Source of the DNA: Rhodoligotrophos appendicifer
GTDB taxonomy: Bacteria > Pseudomonadota > Alphaproteobacteria > Rhizobiales > Im1
Assembly: GCF_007474605.1 (NCBI RefSeq)
Contig: NZ_VHKL01000006.1
Coordinates: 248,001-312,000 of the forward strand
Reading direction: 5' to 3'
DNA length: 64,000 nt
Both the position numbers and the translations under genes were made by a program. Positions 1 through 7,843 of the stretch are shown here, in pieces (position 1 is the first letter of the stretch; each line of letters begins with the position of its first letter). The notes under the pieces were generated by a model. The model did no database searches. It saw nothing but the letters and a program-made list of their open reading frames with translations, and was not told where the DNA came from.

Positions 1-369
1 CCAGCTGCCGCCGCGTCGGCCTCATGCTTTGCCGCCCCAAGGCCTGAACCCCATGCGATCCAGCTGAGAGGATTGCCCCCGGATCCCATTGATTGGGCCG
101 CCCTCCTCCGCTGCCAAATTTGCTCTGCTGCGACGCGCAGGCGCGGTCGCCCCCCGCTGACCAGCGCGCTCTTGTCATTCTTCAGCCACAATCGCGCTGC
201 CGCGGGTTGCGCTTCCGACCTTATGTCTTTATATAGATGATCTCGCTGCAAAGAGCGGGGCCTGGATCCATCCCAGGCCTGAACCTCGAGATCGGATGAA
301 ATCCCCTCGTTAAATCAAATATAAAACGGAAGAAAAAATTGGAAATTCTTCTGATTAGTTTTGGACATT
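1..369. other. Intergenic region upstream of proV
   Basis: No convincing reading frame is seen. The last 80 bases are clearly AT-richer than the rest and probably hold the proVWX promoter. I could not assign a -35/-10 pair or an operator with confidence. Confidence 0.5.
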
Positions 370-1548
370 ATGGTTTCGAAGATATCAGCAAAAAACGTTT
401 ATAAAATATTCGGGAATGGTCCCGACGATGCCCTTCGAATGCTGCAAGAGGGGCGGGATAAAGACGCGGTCTTCGAAGCAACGGGACAATCCGTTGGGGT
501 CCAGGATGTCAGTTTCGAGGTCGAAGAGGGCCATATTTTTGTGGTCATGGGCCTGTCGGGCTCCGGAAAGTCGACCCTCATTCGGATGATCAACGGCCTG
601 ATCAGGCCCACGGCTGGCGTCATTGCCATCGACGGCGCCGATATCAGCCGTGCCACGGCGGAGGACCTTCGCGCCGTTCGTCGCGAGAAGGTGGCCATGG
701 TCTTCCAGCATTTCGCCCTGTTCCCGCACAAGACCGTGGTTGAAAACGTGGCCTTCGGGCTGAAGATCAAGGGCGTTTCTTCCGCGGAGCAACGGGCTCG
801 GGCACTGACGGTGCTCGAACAAGTGGGACTTGCCGAGCGCGCGGATCGATATCCCGACGAGCTCTCCGGCGGCATGCAGCAACGGGTGGGTCTGGCACGA
901 GGCTTGGCCTCGGATCCCCAGATCCTGCTGATGGATGAGCCCTTCGGCGCCCTCGACCCGCTCATCCGCAGCGACATGCAGGAGGAATTGCTCGAACTGC
1001 AGCGCCGGCTCAAGAAGACGATCGTCTTCATCACCCATGACCTGCATGAGGCCCTGACGCTGGGCGACCGCATCGCCATCATGCGCAACGGCCGCTTCGT
1101 CCAGGTGGGATCGGCGGAGGAAATCGTCGGATCGCCGGCCGACGGCTATGTGTCGGCCTTCACCAGCGACATCGACCGCTCGCGTGTCTTCACGGCCGCG
1201 AGCGTGGCGACGCCGGCCACGATGGTGGAACTCTCATCCACCGGTCCTCACGAGGCGATCAGCGTCATGGAGGAAAAGGCGCTGGATGCTCTGCACGTGA
1301 CCGATGCAGGTCGGGTTGTGGGCCTCGTCACCTACCGCGATGCGATCGCCGCCGCGCGCAGCGGACATGTATCCCTGGACGAACACGTGACGGCCAATTG
1401 GCCGACCAGCGCTCCTCACGCCCATCTGAACACGCTCTATTCCGTGGCCGGGCGGGGTTTGCCGATCCTGCTCAAAGACGATGACGGCCTGCCGGCCGGC
1501 GTCGTCGCCCCGAAGGCGGTGTTCGCGAAGCTTGCAGGAGAGGCGTGA
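370..1548 (+). CDS. proV: Glycine betaine/proline ABC transporter, ATP-binding subunit
   Basis: Cytoplasmic ATPase of the ProU/OpuA-type osmoprotectant importer. Walker A (GLSGSGKS) lies near residues 61-68, the signature LSGGMQQRVG near 164 and Walker B ILLMDEP near 186. A C-terminal CBS-like region runs from about residue 285 and senses ionic strength in characterised homologues. The length (392 aa) matches ProV, about 400 aa in Escherichia coli. The frame is open from a TTG at 361, but the ATG at 370 is the more likely start. The gene overlaps proW at a TGATG junction, so the two are translationally coupled. Osmotic induction is expected from the family, not shown by the sequence. Confidence 0.95.
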   Translation: MVSKISAKNVYKIFGNGPDDALRMLQEGRDKDAVFEATGQSVGVQDVSFEVEEGHIFVVMGLSGSGKSTLIRMINGLIRPTAGVIAIDGADISRATAEDLRAVRREKVAMVFQHFALFPHKTVVENVAFGLKIKGVSSAEQRARALTVLEQVGLAERADRYPDELSGGMQQRVGLARGLASDPQILLMDEPFGALDPLIRSDMQEELLELQRRLKKTIVFITHDLHEALTLGDRIAIMRNGRFVQVGSAEEIVGSPADGYVSAFTSDIDRSRVFTAASVATPATMVELSSTGPHEAISVMEEKALDALHVTDAGRVVGLVTYRDAIAAARSGHVSLDEHVTANWPTSAPHAHLNTLYSVAGRGLPILLKDDDGLPAGVVAPKAVFAKLAGEA

Positions 1549-2483
1549 TGGACCTGATCAGCCCGTCCGATTTCTTCTCGCTTCCCTTCGCCGACTGGGT
1601 GAACACCTTCGTCAAGGATTGGTTGGTACCGAACTTCCGCCCCTTCTTTCGGATGATTCAGTGGCCTGTGGTGCAGGTGTTGAACGGCCTGGCCGCAGGT
1701 CTCAACGCGACGCCCATGATCGTCTTCACCGCGATCCTGTCGCTGGTCGCTTGGCGCACTGCCGGACGCGGAGTGGCGGTGTTCACGCTGCTCGCCCTGT
1801 GCTTCATCGATCTCATCGGATTGTGGCCTGAGACCATGACAACGCTCGCCATGGTGGTCACCGCAGTCCTGTTCTGCGTCGTCATCGGCATACCGTTGGG
1901 CATCGCGTCCGCCCGCAGCGATCTCTACGAGGCGATCCAGCGGCCGGTTCTCGACATCATGCAGACGATTCCCTCATTCGTCTATTTGGTGCCGATCGTC
2001 ATGTTGTTCGGCGTCGGCGTGGTCCCGGGGATCATCGCTACCATCATTTTCGCCCTGCCCCCCATCGTGCGCCTGACCGATCTCGGCATCCGCAATGTCC
2101 GCGAGGACCTCACCGAAGCGGCGGACTCCTTTGGCGCCACCCCGTGGCAGACGCTGTGGGAAGTTCAGTTTCCCCTCGCGATGCGCACCATCATGGCGGG
2201 CCTGAACCAGACCCTGATGCTGGCCCTGTCGATGGTCGTGATCACCGCCCTCATCGGTGCTGGCGGCCTCGGCCTGACCGTTTTCACCGGCCTCGGCCGG
2301 CTCGACGTGGGCAAGGCGACGGCAGGCGGAGTGGGCATTGTATTGCTTGCCATCATCCTCGACCGCATCAGCCAGGCTCTGGGAAAGCGCAAATCGGTGC
2401 CCACGGTATCGCTGTTTGCAACCCTTCGCTCATTTTTCGTGCCGGCCAAACGCTCGGCCGGCGCGCCCGAACGGGCCGTCTGA
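1548..2483 (+). CDS. proW: Glycine betaine/proline ABC transporter, permease subunit
   Basis: Inner-membrane permease that forms the translocation path with ProV. The N-terminal part resembles the ProW extension (KDWLVPNFRP) before the first membrane helix. The BPD_transp_1 domain follows, with the EAA-type loop near EAADSFGATPWQTLWEVQFP. About six to seven hydrophobic helices are visible in 311 aa. The ATG at 1548 overlaps the proV stop and has GGAGAGG just upstream; a GTG at 1545 is the alternative. It is the second gene of proVWX, 88 bases before proX. Confidence 0.93.
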   Translation: MDLISPSDFFSLPFADWVNTFVKDWLVPNFRPFFRMIQWPVVQVLNGLAAGLNATPMIVFTAILSLVAWRTAGRGVAVFTLLALCFIDLIGLWPETMTTLAMVVTAVLFCVVIGIPLGIASARSDLYEAIQRPVLDIMQTIPSFVYLVPIVMLFGVGVVPGIIATIIFALPPIVRLTDLGIRNVREDLTEAADSFGATPWQTLWEVQFPLAMRTIMAGLNQTLMLALSMVVITALIGAGGLGLTVFTGLGRLDVGKATAGGVGIVLLAIILDRISQALGKRKSVPTVSLFATLRSFFVPAKRSAGAPERAV

Positions 2484-2571
2484 GGCCTGTCGTCAACGAC
2501 CTTGCATCGAGCAGGGTCTACCTCGCGCGATCCGCCGTCCCGCGAGTAACAAAAATCAAGGAGAGAGACTC

Positions 2572-3618
2572 ATGACGAAACCCAAATTTTCGCGGCGCCT
2601 GACCGCTGCCGCCATGGCCGCCGGAATGGCCCTGAGCCTGCCGCTGGGGACGGCGCAAGCGCAGGAAAAACCCGGAGAAGGCACGACTGTCAAGATGGGG
2701 CAGGCAACCTGGGATACCGGTTGGTTCCATGCCGCGATCTACAAGAAGCTGCTCGAAGACCTCGGCTACACGGTCGAAGGACCAACGACATTGGACAATC
2801 CGCCCTTCTACCAAGCCATGGCGCAAGGCGACCTCGATTTATGGGTGAATGGCTGGTTTCCGCTCCACAACACCTATGAGAGCACCTTCAGCAACGGCGC
2901 CGAGAAGATCGGCTATGTGGCAAAGGGTGGCGCGCTCGAGGGATATCTCGTCGACAAGGCATCGGTCGAGAAGTTCGACATCAAGACGCTCGATGATTTC
3001 AAGCGCGACGAGGTCAAGAAGGCCTTCGACCGTGACGGCGACGGCAAGGCGGATCTGGTGGCCTGCCCGCCCGGTTGGGGCTGCGAAGTCACCATCGAGC
3101 ACCATCTCGACGCCTACGGATTGCGGGATTCGGTCAACCCGATCAAGGCGAGCTACGCAGCCTCAATGGCCGACGCGGTGGCCGCTCACGGCGAAGGCAA
3201 GCCCATCCTTTTCTATACGTGGACACCAAACTGGACGGTCGACGTCCTGAAGCCGGGTAAGGATGTCGTGTGGATCGAGGTTCCCAAGGTCGATCTGCCC
3301 GAGGCTCAGAAGAGCCTGGAGGACGCCGCCACCATGGCAGGCGTTGCAGGCTGTGTCGAAGATCCATGCCGCTTGGGCTTTCCCGCCAACGATATTCGCC
3401 CGGTCGCCAACAGTGAGTTCGTGAAGGAGAACCCGGCAGCGAAGGTGCTGCTGGAGGAGGTCAGCATCCCCATCGCAGACATCTTTGCTCAGAACGCGAC
3501 GATGAATAAGGGCGAAGGCGATTCAGAGGATATCGCGCGCCATGCCGATGAATGGGTCGAGGCCCATGCCGATCTGGTGAAGGGCTGGCTTGATAAGGCC
3601 CGCACCGCTGCCGATTGA
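2572..3618 (+). CDS. proX: Glycine betaine/proline ABC transporter, substrate-binding protein
   Basis: Periplasmic binding protein (348 aa) of the OpuAC/ProX family. A signal peptide with an RR n-region ends at AQAQ near residue 28. The two family cysteine pairs are present (CPPGWGC and CVEDPC), as are several conserved Trp residues that may build the aromatic cage for the quaternary ammonium. The ATG at 2572 is preceded by AAGGAGAG at good spacing; the frame stays open far upstream, but that part is not protein-like. A strong stem-loop follows the stop. Last gene of proVWX. Confidence 0.95.
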   Translation: MTKPKFSRRLTAAAMAAGMALSLPLGTAQAQEKPGEGTTVKMGQATWDTGWFHAAIYKKLLEDLGYTVEGPTTLDNPPFYQAMAQGDLDLWVNGWFPLHNTYESTFSNGAEKIGYVAKGGALEGYLVDKASVEKFDIKTLDDFKRDEVKKAFDRDGDGKADLVACPPGWGCEVTIEHHLDAYGLRDSVNPIKASYAASMADAVAAHGEGKPILFYTWTPNWTVDVLKPGKDVVWIEVPKVDLPEAQKSLEDAATMAGVAGCVEDPCRLGFPANDIRPVANSEFVKENPAAKVLLEEVSIPIADIFAQNATMNKGEGDSEDIARHADEWVEAHADLVKGWLDKARTAAD

Positions 3619-3627
3619 GGGGAGCGT

Positions 3628-3652
3628 GGTGGGCGCCTGAGGGGCGCCCACC
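3628..3652 (+). terminator. Stem-loop after proX
   Basis: Perfect 10-bp inverted repeat GGTGGGCGCC / GGCGCCCACC with a 5-base loop, 9 bases after the proX stop. There is no U-rich tail, so it may end transcription weakly or protect the proX mRNA 3' end. Confidence 0.7.
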
Positions 3653-3688
3653 GCACACATTCATCTGTTGATTGAGGACGGCATCGTA

Positions 3689-4102
3689 ATGACAATTTCT
3701 GGCAGAGCGGATCAGGCCACGCCTGAGACTACCCTGGGCCTGCGCATCGCCATGGCGCGCGAAGCCCTGGGCCTGGCGCCGGTGGAGGCGGCCCATCGGC
3801 TGGGAGTGCAGGTGGAGACATGGAACGCCTGGGAGAGTGATTCAGACAAACCCCGGCCCAACCGTCTCGTGATGATGGCCGGACTGCTGGGTGTCGGACT
3901 GACCTGGCTTATGGCTGGCATGGGGCCGGCGCCAACCCCTCGGAACCAGGAGGACGATGCCAGCGACGTGCTGCGGGATCTGGAAGCCGCCTCCGCGGAG
4001 GCTTTCCAATCGCAACAACGCGTCCAGGCCCTGGTCAACCGTCTGCGCAATGAAGCCCCTCCGCCGCGCGGGAGTTCTGCCCAGGTTGTCATGGAGGGAT
4101 AG
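3689..4102 (+). CDS. XRE-family helix-turn-helix protein
   Basis: 137-aa putative DNA-binding protein. Residues about 15-75 carry a Cro/C1-type HTH (LGLRIAMAREALGL, then VEAAHRLGVQVETWNAWES). A short Ala/Gln-rich helical tail follows. The ATG at 3689 has GAGGACG upstream; the frame also opens at a TTG at 3668. It lies 70 bases after proX on the same strand beyond a stem-loop, so it may be co-transcribed by read-through and could regulate the osmoprotectant genes. That link is inference. The target is unknown. Confidence 0.8.
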   Translation: MTISGRADQATPETTLGLRIAMAREALGLAPVEAAHRLGVQVETWNAWESDSDKPRPNRLVMMAGLLGVGLTWLMAGMGPAPTPRNQEDDASDVLRDLEAASAEAFQSQQRVQALVNRLRNEAPPPRGSSAQVVMEG

Positions 4103-4117
4103 GTAAGACCTCGATGA

Positions 4118-4156
4118 TCTCCCTAAGGTTGGACGCAGTCCAGGTCCTTAGGGAGA
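4118..4156. repeat. Long perfect inverted repeat with nested hairpin
   Basis: Arms TCTCCCTAAGG (4118-4128) and CCTTAGGGAGA (4146-4156) are perfectly complementary over 11 bp. The 17-base loop itself holds TGGAC-GCA-GTCCA. It sits between the XRE gene and the convergent PRC-barrel gene and may be a bidirectional terminator, although no T tract is present. Confidence 0.6.
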
Positions 4157-4250
4157 CACTACGATGACGAGCGGCAGCGGCATTAACGGGCCGACCGACC
4201 GGTCTCGAATACCAGGAGCGTCGACCCTCCGGATGCTCCCGCCGAGACGC

Positions 4251-4649
4251 TTAGAGCCCAAGGCCGCGATAGGGAGGAGCACCGTAATACTCGTCGATGC
4301 TGCGGGTATAGTCTTCGTTCCATCGGGGATTTTCTCTCGCCGCGTAAGACGGCGCTCCCGTTAAGGTGTCTTTGTCCAGGTCGATCACATACCCGCCTTG
4401 TGCTGTGTCATAATCCAGCACACTCCATGGGAGGGGGTGGTAGCTTTCTCCCATGCCGAGGAATCCGCCAAAGGACATGACGGCATAGGCAACTTGTCCG
4501 GAGCGCTTGTCGATCATCACGTCATAGATCGAGCCGAGGCTTTCGCCCTGCCGGTTATAGACATTCGTGCCCTCCACCTTGCTTGCAGCGATGAGTGTTC
4601 CCGTCTCGTCGGCTGAAACATCGGTGGTCTGCGCGTTGTAACTTGTCAT
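4251..4649 (-). CDS. PRC-barrel domain protein
   Basis: 132-aa small soluble protein. Residues about 20-95 form a PRC-barrel (GTNVYNRQGESLGSIYDVMI, then AVMSFGGFLGMG and YHPLPW). Such proteins are common in alphaproteobacteria and often stress-linked; the biochemical role is not established. The ATG at 4649 has a near-perfect SD (AGGAGGCGG) directly upstream. A GGAAC-N17-GTT promoter starts transcription about 25 bases before the ATG, which places the gene in the general-stress (EcfG) regulon by inference. Confidence 0.88.
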   Translation of the reverse strand: MTSYNAQTTDVSADETGTLIAASKVEGTNVYNRQGESLGSIYDVMIDKRSGQVAYAVMSFGGFLGMGESYHPLPWSVLDYDTAQGGYVIDLDKDTLTGAPSYAARENPRWNEDYTRSIDEYYGAPPYRGLGL

Positions 4650-4679
4650 TATGCCGCCTCCTGATGGCTGAACTGATGA

Positions 4680-4704
4680 AACCGCCAGGTCCGGACAATG
4701 TTCC
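4680..4704 (-). promoter_or_regulatory. Candidate EcfG-type (general stress) promoter
   Basis: On the minus strand GGAAC (4704-4700) is followed after exactly 17 bases by GTT (4682-4680), matching the GGAAC-N16/17-(C)GTT consensus of alphaproteobacterial EcfG sigma factors. It is positioned 31 bases before the start codon of the PRC-barrel gene. A second site with the same spacing precedes the small gene at 52151-52390. Confidence 0.6.
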
Positions 4705-4801
4705 GGATCCGCGATCAGGCGCACCAATTGTGAGCCGCCGTAAACACTTCGAACCGGAACCTTGATCCAGTGGAGACATTCTCGACTCTGTTGAGGATCG
4801 A

Positions 4802-5815
4802 GTGACGAACAGGGAACCGTGCAGGATGCCGGATCACGGGGAGCGAGAATGTGCGGCGTGGTCACTCCCCCGAAGGCGAACGATCCGTCACGTCCTGGGG
4901 GCGTTTTTCATCTGCGCGGCCTCCTTCACCGCGGCCGCTCAGGAACCTGCCGACCAGGATAGGCATCGCGGCGTTGCCCTGGAGGCTCTCAATGCTGATC
5001 GAGAGCGCAATGGCTTGGGCCCCCTCGGTTTGGGAGAGGCTCTCAATCGGGCAGCAGCAACTCACGCCGAAGACATGCTGAAGCGCAACTTCTACGCGCA
5101 CACATCGCCTGAAGGAGAGACCGTCCAGGATCGCTATGTCGCGGCCGGCGGTAGCCGATGGGAGCTCGTGGCGGAGAACATTGCCCGCTGCGTCGGCTGT
5201 TCACTGTCGGCGGACATGGTGCGCAAACTACAGCAGGACTGGATGGAGAGCCCCGAGCATCGCCGCAACATCCTCGCCCGCGGCCTCGAGCGTTTCGGCT
5301 TCGGCATCGTCCTTGGTGACGACGGAACGCTCTATGCAGTACAGACCTTTGCCGGTCCTGGGGTTGCGCAAAACCTCGCCGAGGGCGAATCGGCTCAGCC
5401 TGTCAAGGGCAAGCAAGCCGCCGGGATCATGCTCGACAAGATTAATGCGGTGCGACGGCAATCTGGCGCTTCGCCCCTCCGGCTCAGCGAGACACTGTCG
5501 ACGGCCGCAAGCGCGCTCTTGCCCGAAAGCGACGACGAACCCTTTGCCGTGCGCGCCGAAGGCGGCCTCTACGACGCTTTACCGGACGATCGACCGCGGC
5601 AATGGCGTCGGCTCGCGACGGCATCGGGCGCCTGTGGCGGCTGTGGCCGTGAGCCCGCCCGCTCCGACGTGGCAGCCTTCGCAGACAACTGGCTCGAGGA
5701 CCCGGGCATCCGACGCTCTCTGCTGGATGAAAACCTCACTCATCTCGGCTTCGACATCACCGCGAACGGAGAGGGCAAGAAGCTGGCCGTCGCGGTTCTC
5801 GGCGAGTACCAGTGA
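4802..5815 (+). CDS. Exported protein with two CAP (SCP/PR1) domains, second degenerate
   Basis: 337-aa putatively exported protein. A signal-like hydrophobic segment (HVLGAFFICAASFTAAAQ) ends near residue 47. A CAP domain follows (ALNADRERNGLGPL, then HTSPEGETVQDRYVAAGG, then ENIARC and PEHRRNIL). From about residue 205 a second, weaker copy begins (MLDKINAVRRQSGASPLRL) but lacks the HTSP and HR-N-L blocks. Cysteine pairs (CVGC, CGGC) recur in both halves. The start is uncertain: GTG 4802 or ATG 4826. It is divergent from the PRC-barrel gene. The substrate is unknown. Confidence 0.82.
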   Translation: MTNREPCRMPDHGERECAAWSLPRRRTIRHVLGAFFICAASFTAAAQEPADQDRHRGVALEALNADRERNGLGPLGLGEALNRAAATHAEDMLKRNFYAHTSPEGETVQDRYVAAGGSRWELVAENIARCVGCSLSADMVRKLQQDWMESPEHRRNILARGLERFGFGIVLGDDGTLYAVQTFAGPGVAQNLAEGESAQPVKGKQAAGIMLDKINAVRRQSGASPLRLSETLSTAASALLPESDDEPFAVRAEGGLYDALPDDRPRQWRRLATASGACGGCGREPARSDVAAFADNWLEDPGIRRSLLDENLTHLGFDITANGEGKKLAVAVLGEYQ

Positions 5816-6012
5816 GGCCACACCGGCCGGTCAGGAATCCATGCAGCCGTTAAAGTCGAGGCACTCGCGCAGCAGCCGAGCCCTAAAAACGCCCTCCGTC
5901 AGGAGTGCGCCGCGGAGTACCCGAGCAAGACAGAAGGCATCACGGATAGGCTGAGATGTGTTCTTGGGACTCTCGAAAATTTCTCACACCTCCTCAAAGA
6001 ACGGCGGCGGCT

Positions 6013-6744
6013 TCAGAAGGACAGCGCATCCTCCAGCCCATCCTGCTTCTGCCCGCGCGCCACGATCTGCAGCATGCCATCGCGCAGCGGCCGTTGCAGC
6101 GCGGCCGCCTCCGACCAGTCCGCCCGCATCCAGACATCGCGCTCCTCAGCGGTGGTGAGGATCACCGGCATGGCTTTGGGGTGGATGGGCGCCACCTCTG
6201 CATTGGGCTCCGTGGTCAGGAAGCCATAGAGGTCGCAACTGACCTCCCCCTCCTTCACCTTGCGCACACAGGTCCAAGGCGTCCAAAGCCCGGCGAAGAA
6301 CGCCAGCGGCCGGCTCTCGTCGAAGGCAAACCAGATGTCACCGCCCGCTTCGGCATTGAACTCTGAGAAGCTCGTGAACGGCACCAGGCACCGATTCTCG
6401 CGCCCAAGCCAGCGCCGCCAATGCTGGCTGCCGACATTGCGGATGTTGGTCGTGCCCTTGTCGGGCTCCCTCCGCAGCAGCTCCTTGAAATCGACGGCCT
6501 GGCCCTTGGCCTCCAGCTTCTGCGCCCGCCTTTGCGTGGCCTCCATGAGCGCCCTTTGCGACGACGGCATGCCCCAGCGCGCCATGACCATCTCCAGGCC
6601 TTCCGGCGCGTTGCGGATGATGGGGGCCGAGTAATCCGGAAAGATCCCTGGCAGCGGCGGCAGGTTCCCCGTGCCGTCGCGCCAAGGGCGGATCAGCTCG
6701 TTGATCGCCTGCTGGCCCTTGGTCTGGCTGTAGAGGTTGCACAT
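6013..6744 (-). CDS. SRAP-family (YedK/HMCES-like) SOS response-associated protein
   Basis: 243 aa. Family members form a thiazolidine crosslink with abasic sites in single-stranded DNA through Cys2, which is present after Met removal (MCNLYS). Other family positions are visible: Asn in NIRNVGSQ, the glutamate region [12 protein letters not shown] and the histidine in [22 protein letters not shown] departs from the common RCLIPADGFYEW but keeps Glu. It ends convergently with the CAP gene; the gap at 5816-6012 holds nothing I recognise. Its start is 5 bases from the end of the next minus-strand gene, so the two may share a transcript. Confidence 0.92.
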   Translation of the reverse strand: MCNLYSQTKGQQAINELIRPWRDGTGNLPPLPGIFPDYSAPIIRNAPEGLEMVMARWGMPSSQRALMEATQRRAQKLEAKGQAVDFKELLRREPDKGTTNIRNVGSQHWRRWLGRENRCLVPFTSFSEFNAEAGGDIWFAFDESRPLAFFAGLWTPWTCVRKVKEGEVSCDLYGFLTTEPNAEVAPIHPKAMPVILTTAEERDVWMRADWSEAAALQRPLRDGMLQIVARGQKQDGLEDALSF

Positions 6745-6749
6745 GACGG

Positions 6750-7580
6750 TTACCGATCGTAGTCCGCCATATAGGACGTGGCCTCAGCTGCCGACAAGGC
6801 GTCGGCGGCATAGGTGAATGTCCCCTTTTCCTTCACTTCCCGAGCAGCGCGCATGAAGCCGCCAAGGGCAGCGCGGGCCAGCGATCCGCCGACACTGATG
6901 CGCTTCACGCCGGCATCCTCGAGCTGGGCGACGGAAAATGAGGGGCCCGACAGGCCCATGACCACATTGACCGGACAAGTCACGGCCGAACACACCGTCC
7001 TGATGGCCTCGAGGCCGGGGAGCCCGGGGGCGTAAACCACATGCGCGCCGGCCCGCTCGAAGGCCTGAAGACGGCGAATGGTATCCTCCAGATCCGGTCT
7101 TCCATGCAGGAAGTTTTCCGCCCGCGCCGTCAAAATGAACGGACGGTTTCGCGCCTGTTCCGCCGCAGCAGCCACTCTCTCCACGGCGAGGGCGAAGTCG
7201 AAGATGGGCCTGTCCGGATCGCCGGTCGCATCCTCGATGGAGCCGCCCACCAGCCCGATCTCGCTGGCCAGCGCGATGGTCTCCGCACAGGCTGCCGGCT
7301 CTGATCCGAGTCCGTCCTCGAGATCGGCGGAGACAGGCAAATGCGTCGCCTCAACGATGTCTTTGGCATTTCGCAGGACCTCGTCCCGCGACAGGGCTGC
7401 CGCTGAATCTCGTCGTCCGATGGAAAATGCAAAGCCGGCGCTGGTCGTGGCCAGGGCTTCGAAGCCCAAGGCCGTCAAGATCCGAGCCGACCCGGCGTCC
7501 CAGGGATTTGGGATGACGAAGGCACCCGACCGCGTATGCAGGCTCCGGAACCGCTCGAACTTCTCTTGCGACATTGTCAT
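6750..7580 (-). CDS. Isocitrate lyase/phosphoenolpyruvate mutase family enzyme
   Basis: 276-aa putative C-C or P-C bond lyase with a TIM-barrel fold. Motifs: [13 protein letters not shown] near the N-terminus, the metal-binding block [15 protein letters not shown], and [10 protein letters not shown] with the family Arg/Glu. Length fits the oxaloacetate-decarboxylase/PEP-mutase-like group. The canonical KKCGH catalytic loop of isocitrate lyase is absent, so isocitrate lyase activity is unlikely. Start is ambiguous between the ATG at 7580 and one two codons in, because the leader and SD are duplicated (see 7576-7611). It lies 5 bases upstream of the SRAP gene on the same strand. Confidence 0.85.
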   Translation of the reverse strand: MTMSQEKFERFRSLHTRSGAFVIPNPWDAGSARILTALGFEALATTSAGFAFSIGRRDSAAALSRDEVLRNAKDIVEATHLPVSADLEDGLGSEPAACAETIALASEIGLVGGSIEDATGDPDRPIFDFALAVERVAAAAEQARNRPFILTARAENFLHGRPDLEDTIRRLQAFERAGAHVVYAPGLPGLEAIRTVCSAVTCPVNVVMGLSGPSFSVAQLEDAGVKRISVGGSLARAALGGFMRAAREVKEKGTFTYAADALSAAEATSYMADYDR

Positions 7581-7611
7581 GTCTCAGCTCCCGGTCATGT
7601 CTCAGCTCCCG
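7576..7611 (-). repeat. Tandem 18-bp duplication over the PEP-mutase-like gene start
   Basis: The 18-mer GTCATGTCTCAGCTCCCG (plus strand) occurs at 7576-7593 and again at 7594-7611. On the coding strand each copy carries a GGGAGC SD-like stretch and an ATG. The upstream copy therefore opens a four-codon frame (ATG ACC GGG AGC TGA) directly before the real start. Confidence 0.85.
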
Positions 7612-7649
7612 CTCCCGCTCCCGACCCCGGCCCCCGGCCCCCGGCCCCA
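7604..7649 (-). repeat. C-rich (G-rich on coding strand) low-complexity tract
   Basis: Runs of GGGG/GGGGG alternate with CC and single bases on the minus strand, in the predicted 5' leader of the PEP-mutase-like gene. Four or more G-runs of at least four bases lie within about 30 bases, so a G-quadruplex is possible on the coding strand. Confidence 0.6.
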
Positions 7650-7674
7650 AGAGTTCGGCCAGGAGCCGCCTCCC

Positions 7675-7703
7675 GGAACAGAATAAGAACATATTTGGGA
7701 ACA
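7675..7703. promoter_or_regulatory. Three phased GGAACA-like hexamers in a divergent promoter
   Basis: GGAACA (7675), AGAACA (7686) and GGAACA (7698) are spaced 11 and 12 bases apart, about one helical turn, between the divergent PEP-mutase-like and MFS genes. This is a possible operator. No regulator is encoded next to it. Confidence 0.35.
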
Positions 7704-7843
7704 ACGTCAACGGCCATGACGATTAAAGATGGTTTCGTCAACAAACAACGCCACTGCCGCCCCAGCGCGGAGCTCCGTGACACCCGTCTGGAGACCCCGC
7801 TCGACCCGTGATATGACGTGAGCGTGCCCTCCATGGAACCCGC

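Noticed and set aside
4164-4364. 66-aa plus-strand frame after the long inverted repeat
   Set aside because: It overlaps the 3' end of the PRC-barrel gene in antisense and has no protein-like pattern, although GGGAG precedes it.
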